A stretch of 64,000 nt of DNA from Blautia sp. XA-2221 (GTDB lineage: Bacteria > Bacillota > Clostridia > Lachnospirales > Lachnospiraceae), in contig NZ_JAJQXX010000011.1 of the NCBI RefSeq assembly GCF_028767025.1, forward strand, positions 1-64,000. Reading direction: 5' to 3'. Of the stretch, positions 1 to 7,706 are shown piece after piece (within the stretch, counting starts at the first letter, position 1; each line of letters starts with the position of its first letter). The notes beneath the pieces are model-generated. The model saw nothing but the letters and a program-made list of their open reading frames with translations, was not told where the DNA came from and did not search any database. A program made the translations under genes and the position numbers.

Positions 1-75
1 TTTATTTGTTTTTCAAAGTTTCGTTTTTCGGAACAACGAAAAACTCCACAATGTAAAACAGGGCCTTGCCCTAAC

Positions 76-116
76 AAAAAGAAAGGTGTCAAAAGCAGCC
101 TGCTTTCGGCACCTTT
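76..116 (-). terminator. Rho-independent terminator after rubredoxin
   Basis: A two-part hairpin lies just past the rubredoxin stop. AAAGGTG (82-88) pairs with CACCTTT (110-116), and an inner stem AAAGCAG (92-98) pairs with CTGCTTT (100-106). On the minus strand it runs into a T-rich stretch (plus-strand A run at 75-81). Confidence 0.75.
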
Positions 117-128
117 CCGTCCGGCTAT

Positions 129-290
129 TTAGTCTTCCGGTACAAATTCATCCTTGCCTACTCCACAGATCGGGCAAACCCAATCCTCCGGAATATCTTC
201 AAATGCTGTGCCCGGCTCGATTCCGCTGTCCGGATCGCCGATTTCCGGGTCATATACATATCCGCATGGCTCACATACATATTTCTGCAT
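129..290 (-). CDS. Rubredoxin
   Basis: A 53-residue minus-strand reading frame that starts [15 protein letters not shown] and ends near [11 protein letters not shown]. It has the two CxxC knuckles (C6-x2-C9 and C39-x2-C42) that bind the single iron of rubredoxin, a small cytoplasmic electron carrier of anaerobes used in oxygen and peroxide detoxification. The length is normal for the family. The start is supported by an AAAGGAG ribosome binding site 9 bases upstream (about 300). It has its own promoter at 358-386 and a terminator at 76-116, so it is probably monocistronic although it follows gatD on the same strand. Confidence 0.95.
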   Translation of the reverse strand: MQKYVCEPCGYVYDPEIGDPDSGIEPGTAFEDIPEDWVCPICGVGKDEFVPED

Positions 291-357
291 AGCTGTTACT
301 CCTTTCAAGTCTGTTTCTAAAACTTATGAAACGGATTCTGTTCCGTTCCATGGCTTC

Positions 358-386
358 ATTATAACGTCAGTGTTTTTTGATTGCAA
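358..386 (-). promoter_or_regulatory. Sigma-A-type promoter of rubredoxin
   Basis: On the minus strand TTGCAA (381-386), a 17-bp spacer and a perfect TATAAT (358-363) lie about 68 bases upstream of the rubredoxin start. The -35 box is TTGCAA rather than TTGACA, as in several other promoters of this window. Confidence 0.75.
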
Positions 387-389
387 GCA

Positions 390-1109
390 TTATTTCACAA
401 ACCTTTTGTAAATATAATCATTGGCTTCTTTTTCCTGAATATCATCCAATGGTTCCAGCATTGGAATCTCTCCGTATTTCCGCCTGAGAGCCTGTGTGAT
501 CAACCAGTCTGCAAGCTGAGGATTCTTCGGAAGAAGGGGACCGTGAAGATAAGTTCCGATCACATTTTTGTATACAACACCCTCATAACCTGTTTGTCCG
601 TCATTTCCCGATCCATAAAGAACCCTTCCAAGAGGCTTGTTATTTCCGATAAAAGTCCTTCCTCCATGGTTTTCAAAACCAACTATCGGCATATCAAACA
701 AGTCGCTTTTCAGAACAATATTACTGATCAGGCGCCCTTCCTGCTGTTCTGTGTGCATATCCACAAGCTCCAGACCTTTGATCATTCCCTGATCTGTTTT
801 ATAATAATTTCCAAGAAGCTGGTAACCTCCGCAGATGGCGATCACAACTCCGTTATTTTCCACATATTCCTTAAAATCTCCCCGGATCTCTCTGAGTTTT
901 TCACAGACAAGCATCTGCTCCCTGTCTGAACCTCCGCCCAGAAGTACAATATCCAACCCTGTAAAATCAATGGGATCATTCAGCTCAAAAGAAATGGTTT
1001 CCGCCTCAATCCCTCTCCACTGACACCGTTTCATAAGGCACTGGATATTTCCTCTGTCACCGTAGAGATTCAGCAGATCCGGATATAAATGTCCTATCGT
1101 CAGTTTCAT
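390..1109 (-). CDS. gatD: Lipid II isoglutaminyl synthase, glutaminase subunit GatD
   Basis: A 239-residue class-I glutamine amidotransferase of the CobB/CobQ type. The nucleophile elbow AICGGYQLLG places the catalytic Cys at about residue 93, and GTYLHGP supplies the late His. In the known MurT/GatD complex this subunit releases ammonia from glutamine, which MurT uses to amidate D-Glu of lipid II at the inner face of the membrane. Its start overlaps the murT stop by four bases (1106-1109), indicating translational coupling and a two-gene operon. The length matches characterised GatD proteins (about 240). Confidence 0.93.
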   Translation of the reverse strand: MKLTIGHLYPDLLNLYGDRGNIQCLMKRCQWRGIEAETISFELNDPIDFTGLDIVLLGGGSDREQMLVCEKLREIRGDFKEYVENNGVVIAICGGYQLLGNYYKTDQGMIKGLELVDMHTEQQEGRLISNIVLKSDLFDMPIVGFENHGGRTFIGNNKPLGRVLYGSGNDGQTGYEGVVYKNVIGTYLHGPLLPKNPQLADWLITQALRRKYGEIPMLEPLDDIQEKEANDYIYKRFVK

Positions 1110-2476
1110 TTCTGCTCTCCCTCCAGTTTTTTCAGTATATTTCTGGTGGCAAAAAGTGCCGTATAATTTACAAGTACATAGAGATTTCCTGTACCATCCT
1201 TGATCCTGTCTCTGATGGCTTTTTCCACATCCGGTTCCAGAACAGACGGAATATCCACATATTTCAGGCGCAGACGCATATCCTGACAGCGGATTCCGCT
1301 GACAGTAATGCTTCGGATATTCTCTCCGCCAAAAAGATCAAAATCCACATCCCACAGCCAGGAAATATCAATACCGTCCTGAGCATTATCGTTAATGGCA
1401 ATGATCACATCCTTTGGCGCTGTATCCTGCATAACAGCAGAAATATTCTGGTTAAAGCCTGCCGGATTTTTGGCAAGGTTCAAAGTCACTCCGGTTCCCT
1501 GAATACGGAACTGTTCCATACGTCCGTTTTCCGGATTGAATTTTTTCAGCATATCTGTAAAGTGTTCTGCAGAAAATCCCGCTGTACGCACTCCCGCATA
1601 GGCAGCCAGAATATTGTACACATTATAAAAGCCCTTATAACTGGCTGAGATAAGTCTGTTTTCCACCCGAAAAGAAAGCCTGTCGCCCACCTGTACATCT
1701 TCTGCATCAAAATCAGGCTCCGGTCTTTTAAACCCGCATTTGGGGCAGACATAATCGCCAAGCTGACTGTAGTGATAAAAGCTGTACTGAAGCTTTTCTC
1801 CGCATTTTTTGCAGAAACGTCCTTCACGGATCTCATTGGTATCATTTTTCATAACAGGCTGGCTGATCCCATAGAATACACATGGATTGCCGCTGTCCAT
1901 TGCAAGATATGCGGAAAGTGCATCATCCCCATTGACGATCACCTTCATATCCGGAACTGTTTTTATCATGGTTTCCAGAATGTTCATGGTAATATCAATT
2001 TCTCCATACCGGTCAAGCTGATCCCGGAAAAGATTTGTCATGACCATATAATCCGGCCTGATCTCCGGAAAAATATACTTTGTGGAAGCTTCATCTGCTT
2101 CAATGCAGGCATAATCTGCATCCATGTGACCGTTGAGCTTTGCGCCAAGAACAAATGCTGCCACAACTCCGTTCAGCATGTTGGAGCCCGTGTGGTTACA
2201 GACTACCTTCTGGCCTTCTGCTTCCAGCGCTGCGCAAAGCATATTGTTGGTGGTAGTCTTTCCGTTGGTACCACAGACCACAAAAATATCTTTTCTTACT
2301 TCTGATGCCAGTTCTTTCAGAACAGGGGGATAGATCTTCAGAGCAATCTTCCCTGCCCAGGTAACACCCTGTCTTCCCATTTTCTTGCAGATAAAACCTG
2401 CCGTCTTTGCCGCCCATATTGCTGCAATTCTTCTTATATTCATGTATCTGATATCCTCTGTATTTTTTCTTATCAT
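1106..2476 (-). CDS. murT: Lipid II isoglutaminyl synthase, Mur ligase subunit MurT
   Basis: A Mur-ligase-family protein of up to 456 residues. The P-loop GTNGKTTT is at about residues 69-76. An inserted zinc ribbon (CKKCGEK and CPKCGFK, about residues 222-248) is typical of MurT, and a DUF1727 C-terminal region follows. MurT activates the D-Glu carboxylate of lipid II with ATP for amidation by GatD ammonia. Two starts are possible. Position 2476 has GGAG 9 bases upstream. Met12 at 2443 gives a protein beginning MNIRRIAAIWAAK, which fits the family N-terminus better and has AGAGG 11 bases upstream. Transcription probably begins at the promoter at 2695-2723. Confidence 0.93.
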   Translation of the reverse strand: MIRKNTEDIRYMNIRRIAAIWAAKTAGFICKKMGRQGVTWAGKIALKIYPPVLKELASEVRKDIFVVCGTNGKTTTNNMLCAALEAEGQKVVCNHTGSNMLNGVVAAFVLGAKLNGHMDADYACIEADEASTKYIFPEIRPDYMVMTNLFRDQLDRYGEIDITMNILETMIKTVPDMKVIVNGDDALSAYLAMDSGNPCVFYGISQPVMKNDTNEIREGRFCKKCGEKLQYSFYHYSQLGDYVCPKCGFKRPEPDFDAEDVQVGDRLSFRVENRLISASYKGFYNVYNILAAYAGVRTAGFSAEHFTDMLKKFNPENGRMEQFRIQGTGVTLNLAKNPAGFNQNISAVMQDTAPKDVIIAINDNAQDGIDISWLWDVDFDLFGGENIRSITVSGIRCQDMRLRLKYVDIPSVLEPDVEKAIRDRIKDGTGNLYVLVNYTALFATRNILKKLEGEQK

Positions 2477-2694
2477 ATCCCCTGACTCCGGATCTATACA
2501 CGTTACCCTCAGTTTTCCTGTCTGATGTACCGTCTTTTTCTGAAATTCTCACGATAAATTCTGCAAACCCCATATGACATATTCTGCAATTACCATATCG
2601 TATATTCTGGCTGTATCTGTCCCAAAAATATGCGTGGAAGGGTTTGCGGTAAAGTTCACGGAAACTTCTGTCCGGTCAGGTTCCTGTGTTAATG

Positions 2695-2723
2695 ATTGTA
2701 CGATACTTCCGTTCATTTATCAA
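2695..2723 (-). promoter_or_regulatory. Promoter of murT-gatD
   Basis: On the minus strand TTGATA (2718-2723), 17 bp, TACAAT (2695-2700). It sits in the 323-base gene-free stretch 2477-2799 between murT and rplQ. Apart from this promoter and the rplQ terminator I see nothing else in that stretch. Confidence 0.6.
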
Positions 2724-2751
2724 CAGAAACTTTACTGCTCAGATTTCATTT

Positions 2752-2787
2752 AAAAAAGGGGGATATCTGCCTGAGCAGATATCCCCC
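2752..2787 (-). terminator. Terminator of the alpha ribosomal operon
   Basis: A perfect 13-bp stem, GGGGGATATCTGC (2758-2770) with GCAGATATCCCCC (2775-2787), has a 4-base CTGA loop. Six plus-strand A (2752-2757) become the U tract on the minus transcript. It lies 12 bases after the rplQ stop and ends the operon. Confidence 0.95.
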
Positions 2788-2799
2788 TGAGATACTGAA

Positions 2800-3336
2800 T
2801 TATACTAACTCAATAAGTACTTCCATTGCAGCATCGCCCTTACGTGGTCCGATCTTAACGATTCTTGTGTAACCACCGTTACGTCCAACGTATTTTGGAG
2901 CGATCTCATCGAACATTTTCTTAACCATGTCGATGTCTTTTGTGTTTTTCTTTCTGCCAGCACCTTTAGCCGGTACTTCTTTTACAGGATAGAAAACTTT
3001 TGCCATCTGACGACGAGCGTGAAGTCTGGAAGGAGCGTCTTTTGTGATCTCTTTCTGAACTTCATCGTATACAGTTTTCTTTTTACCGTCTACGACTTCT
3101 TTTACTCTCTTGCCTTCAGCGTCTTTACGAGCAACTTTTGCAGTTACTGTAACTGTCTCAAAGTTGTCTTTTTCGCGAACAGCCATAGCAATAAGACCTT
3201 CTGCGATTTTGCGGATCTCTTTTGCTTTTGCTTCAGTTGTAACGATCTTTCCGTGGTACAGAAGATTTGTTACCTGGTTTCTTAACAGAGCTTTTCTCTG
3301 GTCGGATGTTCTGCTTAATTTTCTATATTTTGCCAT
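2800..3336 (-). CDS. rplQ: 50S ribosomal protein L17
   Basis: L17 of the large subunit, here 178 residues, beginning MAKYRKLSRTSDQRKALLR. The start is Met at 3336, not the upstream in-frame ATG at 3351: GGAGG lies inside that upstream ATGGAGG, 8 bases before 3336. Most bacterial L17 are 115-130 residues. This one carries a lysine- and valine-rich insertion of roughly 50 residues (about 52-125) in the middle before the conserved C-terminal GGYTRI block, which I believe is seen in related Clostridia. It is the last gene of the alpha operon, followed by the terminator at 2752-2787. Confidence 0.95.
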   Translation of the reverse strand: MAKYRKLSRTSDQRKALLRNQVTNLLYHGKIVTTEAKAKEIRKIAEGLIAMAVREKDNFETVTVTAKVARKDAEGKRVKEVVDGKKKTVYDEVQKEITKDAPSRLHARRQMAKVFYPVKEVPAKGAGRKKNTKDIDMVKKMFDEIAPKYVGRNGGYTRIVKIGPRKGDAAMEVLIELV

Positions 3337-3436
3337 GTTATTTTCCTCCATCTGCGGGACACCGGGACATGCTTGTTCGGTCTTACTGCCCTGATGCTTT
3401 GGCTCCCCGCGGTAATATTCATAAAATGAGTGTATT

Positions 3437-4396
3437 TTATTCCTCTGTAGGCTGAAGCTGCAGGCCCAGTTCCTTCAGCTTTGCAAGTACCTCTTCCAGT
3501 GACTTGCGGCCAAGGTTACGAACCTTCATCATATCCTCAGATGTTCTGTTGCACAGCTCTTCTACAGTATTGATTCCAGCCCGTTTCAGGCAGTTGTAGG
3601 AACGAACAGAAAGCTCAAGCTCATCAATGCTCATTTCCAGAACTTTTTCCTTCTCATTGTCTTCTTTCTCGATCATAACCTCAGCGGTTTTTGCATTCTC
3701 AGAAAGATCAATGAACAGGCTTAAATGCTCACTTAATACTTTTGCTGCAAGGCTCACTGCCTCATCCGGATCAAGAGTTCCGTTTGTGAATACATCCAGA
3801 GTCAGTTTGTCATAATCTGTCACCTGACCTACACGAGTATTTTCCACAACCATGTTTACTCTGTCAACCGGTGTGTAAATCGCATCTACTGCAATCACAC
3901 CAATAGGCATATCATCAGTTTTACCTTTGTCAGCGCTTACATATCCACGTCCTCTTGTAATGGTAAGTTCCATTGCAAGTCTGCAGTCCTTACCACCATT
4001 CAGTGTGGCGATCACCTGATCCGGATTCATGATCTCGAGATCCTGATCAGTCTGAATATCAGCTGCTGTTACGACACCTTTTCCTTCACACTCAATGTAT
4101 GCAGTTTTTGGCTCGTTATCAGAGCTGTTATTTTTAATTGCAAGACTCTTCAGATTCATAATAATCTCTGAAACGTCTTCTTTCACACCCGGAATAGAAC
4201 TGAATTCATGCAGTACGCCGTCAATTTTTACCTGGCTTACAGCTGCTCCCGGGAGGGAAGACAGCATAATTCTTCTGAGAGAATTGCCCAGAGTAATACC
4301 ATAACCTCTTTCCAGCGGTTCCACTACGAATCTGCCAAATTTCTTATCTTCGGATATTTCGGTAATTTCGATTTTTGGTTTATTAAAATCAAACAC
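3437..4396 (-). CDS. rpoA: DNA-directed RNA polymerase subunit alpha
   Basis: RNA polymerase alpha, 319 residues. The N-terminal dimerisation domain ([20 protein letters not shown]) is followed by the C-terminal alphaCTD ([15 protein letters not shown] and [11 protein letters not shown], about residues 255-310), which contacts UP elements and activators. The start codon is GTG (4394-4396), preceded by AAGGAGGG about 10 bases upstream. It lies between rpsD and rplQ in the standard alpha-operon order. The 118-base gap to rpsD holds an inverted repeat at 4447-4476. Confidence 0.97.
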   Translation of the reverse strand: MFDFNKPKIEITEISEDKKFGRFVVEPLERGYGITLGNSLRRIMLSSLPGAAVSQVKIDGVLHEFSSIPGVKEDVSEIIMNLKSLAIKNNSSDNEPKTAYIECEGKGVVTAADIQTDQDLEIMNPDQVIATLNGGKDCRLAMELTITRGRGYVSADKGKTDDMPIGVIAVDAIYTPVDRVNMVVENTRVGQVTDYDKLTLDVFTNGTLDPDEAVSLAAKVLSEHLSLFIDLSENAKTAEVMIEKEDNEKEKVLEMSIDELELSVRSYNCLKRAGINTVEELCNRTSEDMMKVRNLGRKSLEEVLAKLKELGLQLQPTEE

Positions 4397-4446
4397 TATA
4401 AGGCTCCCTCCTTCTGGAAAGCTGCGTCATACTTTTAATATAGTAT

Positions 4447-4476
4447 CCCCAAACTCCGCCTAAGCTTCGTTTGGGG
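4447..4476 (-). other. Inverted repeat between rpsD and rpoA
   Basis: CCCCAAAC (4447-4454) pairs perfectly with GTTTGGGG (4469-4476) across a 14-base loop. There is no U tract, so it is more likely an mRNA processing, stability or attenuation element than a terminator. Confidence 0.5.
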
Positions 4477-4514
4477 ATCGCATAAAAGCTCAGTTGCACC
4501 TTAACCTCTATGCT

Positions 4515-5108
4515 TTACTTAGAGTACAGCTCGACGATAAGCATCTCGTCTACAGGTACATCAATTACTTCTCTGTTCGGAAGTTCTTTTACAGTTCCGC
4601 AAAGAGCATCCTGATTTACATCAAGCCACTCCGGAACAAGTCTTCCGCCTGTTACTTCCAGAATTCCTTTGTATCTTTCGGAACCTTTGCATTTTTCTTT
4701 GATCTCAACTGTATCTCCGGCTTTTACAAGGTAAGACGGAATGTTTACACATTTGCCGTTTACAAGTACATGCTTGTGGTCAACGATCTGACGAGCTTCA
4801 CGTCTTGTTCTTGCAAATCCCATACGGAAGATTACGTTGTCAAGTCTTGTCTCAAGCATAACCATCAGGTTCTCACCTGTCTGGCCCGGCATTCTGTCGG
4901 CTTTTTTGTAGTAGTTACGGAAAGGTTTCTCAAGAACTCCGTAAATGAATTTTGCTTTCTGTTTTTCTCTTAACTGTAAACCGTACTCAGAGATCTTTCT
5001 GTTTGCACGTTTTAACTGTCTTGTAGATTTTTTATCAATTCCTAAATAGATTGGATCCAGACCAAGAGATCTGCATCTTTTCAGAACGGGCACTCTGTTC
5101 ACTGCCAT
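4515..5108 (-). CDS. rpsD: 30S ribosomal protein S4
   Basis: S4, 197 residues, with the S4 RNA-binding domain in the middle (LETRLDNVIFRMGFARTRREA, about residues 85-150). It nucleates 30S assembly by binding the 5' domain of 16S rRNA. In several bacteria S4 is the translational repressor of its operon; I see no proof of that here. GGAGG lies 9 bases before the ATG. Gene order rpsK-rpsD-rpoA is standard. Confidence 0.97.
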   Translation of the reverse strand: MAVNRVPVLKRCRSLGLDPIYLGIDKKSTRQLKRANRKISEYGLQLREKQKAKFIYGVLEKPFRNYYKKADRMPGQTGENLMVMLETRLDNVIFRMGFARTRREARQIVDHKHVLVNGKCVNIPSYLVKAGDTVEIKEKCKGSERYKGILEVTGGRLVPEWLDVNQDALCGTVKELPNREVIDVPVDEMLIVELYSK

Positions 5109-5126
5109 TTCAAGCTACCTCCTCAA

Positions 5127-5522
5127 TTAGACTCTTCTGCGTTTTGGTGGACGGCATCCGTTATGCGGAACCGGTGTTACGTCACGGATACTTGTTACTT
5201 CAAGACCACATGCCTGAAGTGCACGGATTGCAGCTTCACGTCCTGAACCCGGTCCTTTTACCATAACATCAACAGTTTTTAATCCATGGATCAAAGCAGC
5301 TTTTGTTGCAGTCTCTGCTGCCATCTGTGCTGCATAAGGAGTAGATTTCCTTGAACCTCTAAATCCCAGACCGCCGGCACTTGCCCATGAAAGAGCGTTT
5401 CCTTCGTTGTCAGTCAGTGTAACGATTGTGTTGTTAAAAGAAGACTGAATGTGTGCCTGTCCGTGTTCAACGTTTTTCTTGACACGACGTTTTGTTGTCG
5501 TTTTTTTGGTTGCTTTTGCCAT
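5127..5522 (-). CDS. rpsK: 30S ribosomal protein S11
   Basis: S11, 131 residues, with the conserved [16 protein letters not shown] block and a C-terminal [13 protein letters not shown] tail. It belongs to the small-subunit platform. Unlike its neighbours it has no clear Shine-Dalgarno sequence at the usual distance: the bases before the ATG are T/A-rich and the nearest AAGGAA is about 24 bases away. It follows a 180-base spacer (5523-5702) containing a diverged repeat. Confidence 0.97.
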   Translation of the reverse strand: MAKATKKTTTKRRVKKNVEHGQAHIQSSFNNTIVTLTDNEGNALSWASAGGLGFRGSRKSTPYAAQMAAETATKAALIHGLKTVDVMVKGPGSGREAAIRALQACGLEVTSIRDVTPVPHNGCRPPKRRRV

Positions 5523-5648
5523 TTTAAAACTAACCTACGCTTTCCTTGAATGTAATATTCTTAAGTTACTTTTATCAATTAAGGAAGTTCGATTCGCTGA
5601 ATTTATCCTCCGCTTACGCTGGAATCCATTAAGCTTTCGAACCAAGTT

Positions 5649-5694
5649 CCTACCAAACTCACGCTGCGCTTACCAGCCTGCATTTGTTAAGTAG
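5649..5694 (-). repeat. Intergenic repeat, copy A (rpsM-rpsK gap)
   Basis: A 46-base segment in the rpsM-rpsK spacer that matches 45274-45319 (rpsH-rplF spacer) at 33 of 46 positions by direct comparison. The shared cores are AATGCA, GCGCAGC, TGA and TTT. Most differences are transitions, suggesting conserved structure or an old repeat family. Confidence 0.6.
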
Positions 5695-5702
5695 TCTGCT
5701 TA

Positions 5703-6071
5703 TTATTTCTTTTTGTTTGCTACTGTTCTCTTCGGGCCCTTGCGAGTTCTTGCATTTGTCTTAGTCTTCTGACCACGAACCGGAAGTCCTTTACGATGAC
5801 GGATTCCTCTGTAGCATCCGATTTCCTGCAGTCTCTTGATATTAAGAGCGATTTCACGGCGAAGATCACCTTCTACCATCATTGTTTCATCAATGACAGC
5901 GCTGATTCTCTTTACTTCTTCATCTGTCAGATCTCTGACACGTGTGTCAGGATTTACTTCTGCCTGCGCAAGAATTTTTTCTGCGCTCGGTCTGCCGATA
6001 CCATAAATATAGGTAAGGCCGATTTCAATACGTTTTTCTCTTGGTAAGTCTACACCAGCTATACGAGCCAT
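5703..6071 (-). CDS. rpsM: 30S ribosomal protein S13
   Basis: S13, 122 residues, starting [21 protein letters not shown]. It has the helix-two-turn-helix core and the basic C-terminal tail ([15 protein letters not shown]) that contacts the P-site tRNA. GGAGG sits 9 bases before the ATG. It is second in the alpha operon after rpmJ. The 300 bases between it and rpmJ (6072-6373) hold no gene that I can support. Confidence 0.97.
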   Translation of the reverse strand: MARIAGVDLPREKRIEIGLTYIYGIGRPSAEKILAQAEVNPDTRVRDLTDEEVKRISAVIDETMMVEGDLRREIALNIKRLQEIGCYRGIRHRKGLPVRGQKTKTNARTRKGPKRTVANKKK

Positions 6072-6373
6072 GTACTGTTTCCTCCATTTTCTTTTTTGAA
6101 AGCGCTTCTGACATACACCACTTGCCGGATGGCAAGGTGAAATGGGGCGTATCTGAAAGTCTGCTTTCTGTTTTCAGTTTCCTAATTGGGGTGCCTCGGT
6201 AAAACACCCAGCCGTCTTTGGCGTAAGACAGCCTTTCCGAAATTGCAGCTGTACGCTGCTGTTGCCTCTCGGTATTAGGCAATACATGCTTTGATAAATC
6301 AATTATACAAACAGTCCGAACAACCCTTCCGGGTGTATCAAACTGCAGCCGCACGTTTCACAAACTACCGGAA

Positions 6374-6487
6374 TTAACCCTGGCGCTGTTTGTGTTTTGG
6401 ATTTTCACAGATAACTCTGATAGATCCTTTTCTTTTAATGATCTTGCATTTCTCGCAGATCGGCTTTACAGATGATCTTACTTTCAC
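6374..6487 (-). CDS. rpmJ: 50S ribosomal protein L36
   Basis: A 37-residue protein read directly from the minus strand. It starts with GTG at 6485-6487 ([19 protein letters not shown]) and ends KHKQRQG. C11, C14, C27 and H32 form the zinc site of the classical C+ form of L36. AGGAGG (6495-6500) lies 7 bases upstream and decides the GTG start. In most Firmicutes rpmJ directly follows infA. Here infA is at 39870, about 33 kb away, and rpmJ has its own promoter (6559-6587). Confidence 0.97.
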   Translation of the reverse strand: MKVRSSVKPICEKCKIIKRKGSIRVICENPKHKQRQG

Positions 6488-6558
6488 TGGAAATCCTCCT
6501 CTCGTAATTTAGGCTTGAATCTGCAGTTATAGACGCACTCATAGCGCGTTCGCATTAT

Positions 6559-6587
6559 AGTGTAGCATCAATGTCTAAAGATTGCAA
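6559..6587 (-). promoter_or_regulatory. Promoter of the rpmJ-rplQ operon
   Basis: On the minus strand TTGCAA (6582-6587), 17 bp, TACACT (6559-6564). An overlapping TATAAT (6554-6559) is too far from this -35 box. The sequence AGTACTTGCA upstream is shared with the rpsJ promoter. It lies about 72 bases upstream of rpmJ. Confidence 0.65.
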
Positions 6588-6692
6588 GTACTTTTTTTAT
6601 TTTTTCCAAAATCATATATACAAAATTATATCTGCTGCAGCCGGATAGCTATTCACAGGTAATATCCCCCCATAACATAAACAGTAACACAA

Positions 6693-6726
6693 CAGGCGCC
6701 ATCCCGCTTCCACGTTCCGGCGCCTG
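6693..6726 (-). other. Inverted repeat between hflC and the rpmJ promoter
   Basis: CAGGCGCC (6693-6700) pairs with GGCGCCTG (6719-6726) across an 18-base loop, 96 bases after hflC stops. No long U tract follows. It could end hflKC transcription weakly, or be a stability element. The rest of 6488-6822 holds only the rpmJ promoter. Confidence 0.45.
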
Positions 6727-6822
6727 CTGTATTTCCATAAAAATTCAGTTATTTATTTTTCCAAAAATATACAGTCTTCTGTCTGTCTTTTATAAATTCT
6801 TCCATGAATCACGCCCAGTTCA

Positions 6823-7704
6823 TTACTGCACGTTTCCTGTGTTCCCCTGGAAGATCTGCGCGATCGGGGAATCCGGAGAAAGAATCACAGTTTTGTCCTC
6901 GCCCTTCATAGAGTTCTTCAGGGCATCCAGACTGCGTACAAAGGAATAAAAATCGCTTCTTCCCTCTTCGCCATAAGCGCCTGCAAGAATCTTCATATAT
7001 TCCTGCTCGCCCTGGGCTTCCAGGATCTCCGCCTGTTTCTTGGCTTCGGAGATCTGAATGGCAACCTCTTTATCTGTGGTATTGCGGATCACCTTTGCCT
7101 CTGAGCTTCCCTCTGCCGTATAGGTGGCTGCTATATTATCTCTCTCTGAGATCATTCTCTCATAAACAGCTTCCTTGTTGTCATCCGGAAGATCCAGCTG
7201 CTTGGTATCAAAAAGCATTACCTCAATTCCATACTGCTCCATATTGGCATCCACAGATCCCATTACCATGTCTGCCAGCTCGCCGTCACGACTGGTGATC
7301 ACTTCGTCCTGGGACATACTGCTGATCGCATTTTTTGTTGCATTATATATAGCGGTATTAATACGGCTCTCTCCGTTTTCTATAGAGGAATTCAGCGTTC
7401 TGGCAAACTTCAGAGGATCTGCGATCCTCCAGATCACATAACTGTCTGTGATCATGGTTTTTTTATCTTTTGTGATGACATCTGAAGGCGCAAGATCATA
7501 AAGCAGCGTCTGCTTCGGCAATGTTGCTGTTGTTTCCATTAACGGTACACGAAGGCTGATACCTGGCTTGTCAATCACTCTCTGTACCTTTCCGAACTGA
7601 CGGATCAGTTTATATTCATTCTGCTTTGTCACTGTAACTGATGTAAGAGCCGCAAGTACAACTACAACACCTGCAGCCACAGTAAGAACTTTTTTACGTT
7701 TCAT
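6823..7704 (-). CDS. hflC: HflC, SPFH/band 7 protease modulator
   Basis: A membrane-anchored SPFH-domain protein of 293 residues. One N-terminal transmembrane helix (about residues 7-28) is followed by the band-7 domain (NEYKLIRQFGKVQRV), then a coiled-coil-prone region (EAKKQAEILEAQGEQEYMKILAGAYG). With HflK it forms a large membrane cage around FtsH and modulates membrane-protein quality control. The chosen start is Met at 7704, since GGAGG is 9 bases upstream. The in-frame ATG at 7710 overlaps the hflK stop and is only 3 bases from that site. Confidence 0.9.
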   Translation of the reverse strand: MKRKKVLTVAAGVVVVLAALTSVTVTKQNEYKLIRQFGKVQRVIDKPGISLRVPLMETTATLPKQTLLYDLAPSDVITKDKKTMITDSYVIWRIADPLKFARTLNSSIENGESRINTAIYNATKNAISSMSQDEVITSRDGELADMVMGSVDANMEQYGIEVMLFDTKQLDLPDDNKEAVYERMISERDNIAATYTAEGSSEAKVIRNTTDKEVAIQISEAKKQAEILEAQGEQEYMKILAGAYGEEGRSDFYSFVRSLDALKNSMKGEDKTVILSPDSPIAQIFQGNTGNVQ

Positions 7705-7706
7705 GA

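Noticed and set aside
1-60. Inverted-looking GTTTTTCG and CGAAAAAC sequences at the left edge
   Set aside because: The pairing is real but short and the context is cut off by the window edge, so no feature can be supported.
2196-2573. Minus-strand frame of 125 codons overlapping the murT start
   Set aside because: It lies in another frame of murT and has no family resemblance; the murT frame is clearly the real one.
4447-4476. Terminator between rpsD and rpoA
   Set aside because: The stem is good but there is no U tract, and rpoA must be transcribed with the operon.
6025-6354. 109-codon frame between rpmJ and rpsM
   Set aside because: It overlaps the rpsM start, has odd composition and no recognisable domain or binding site; probably spacer sequence.
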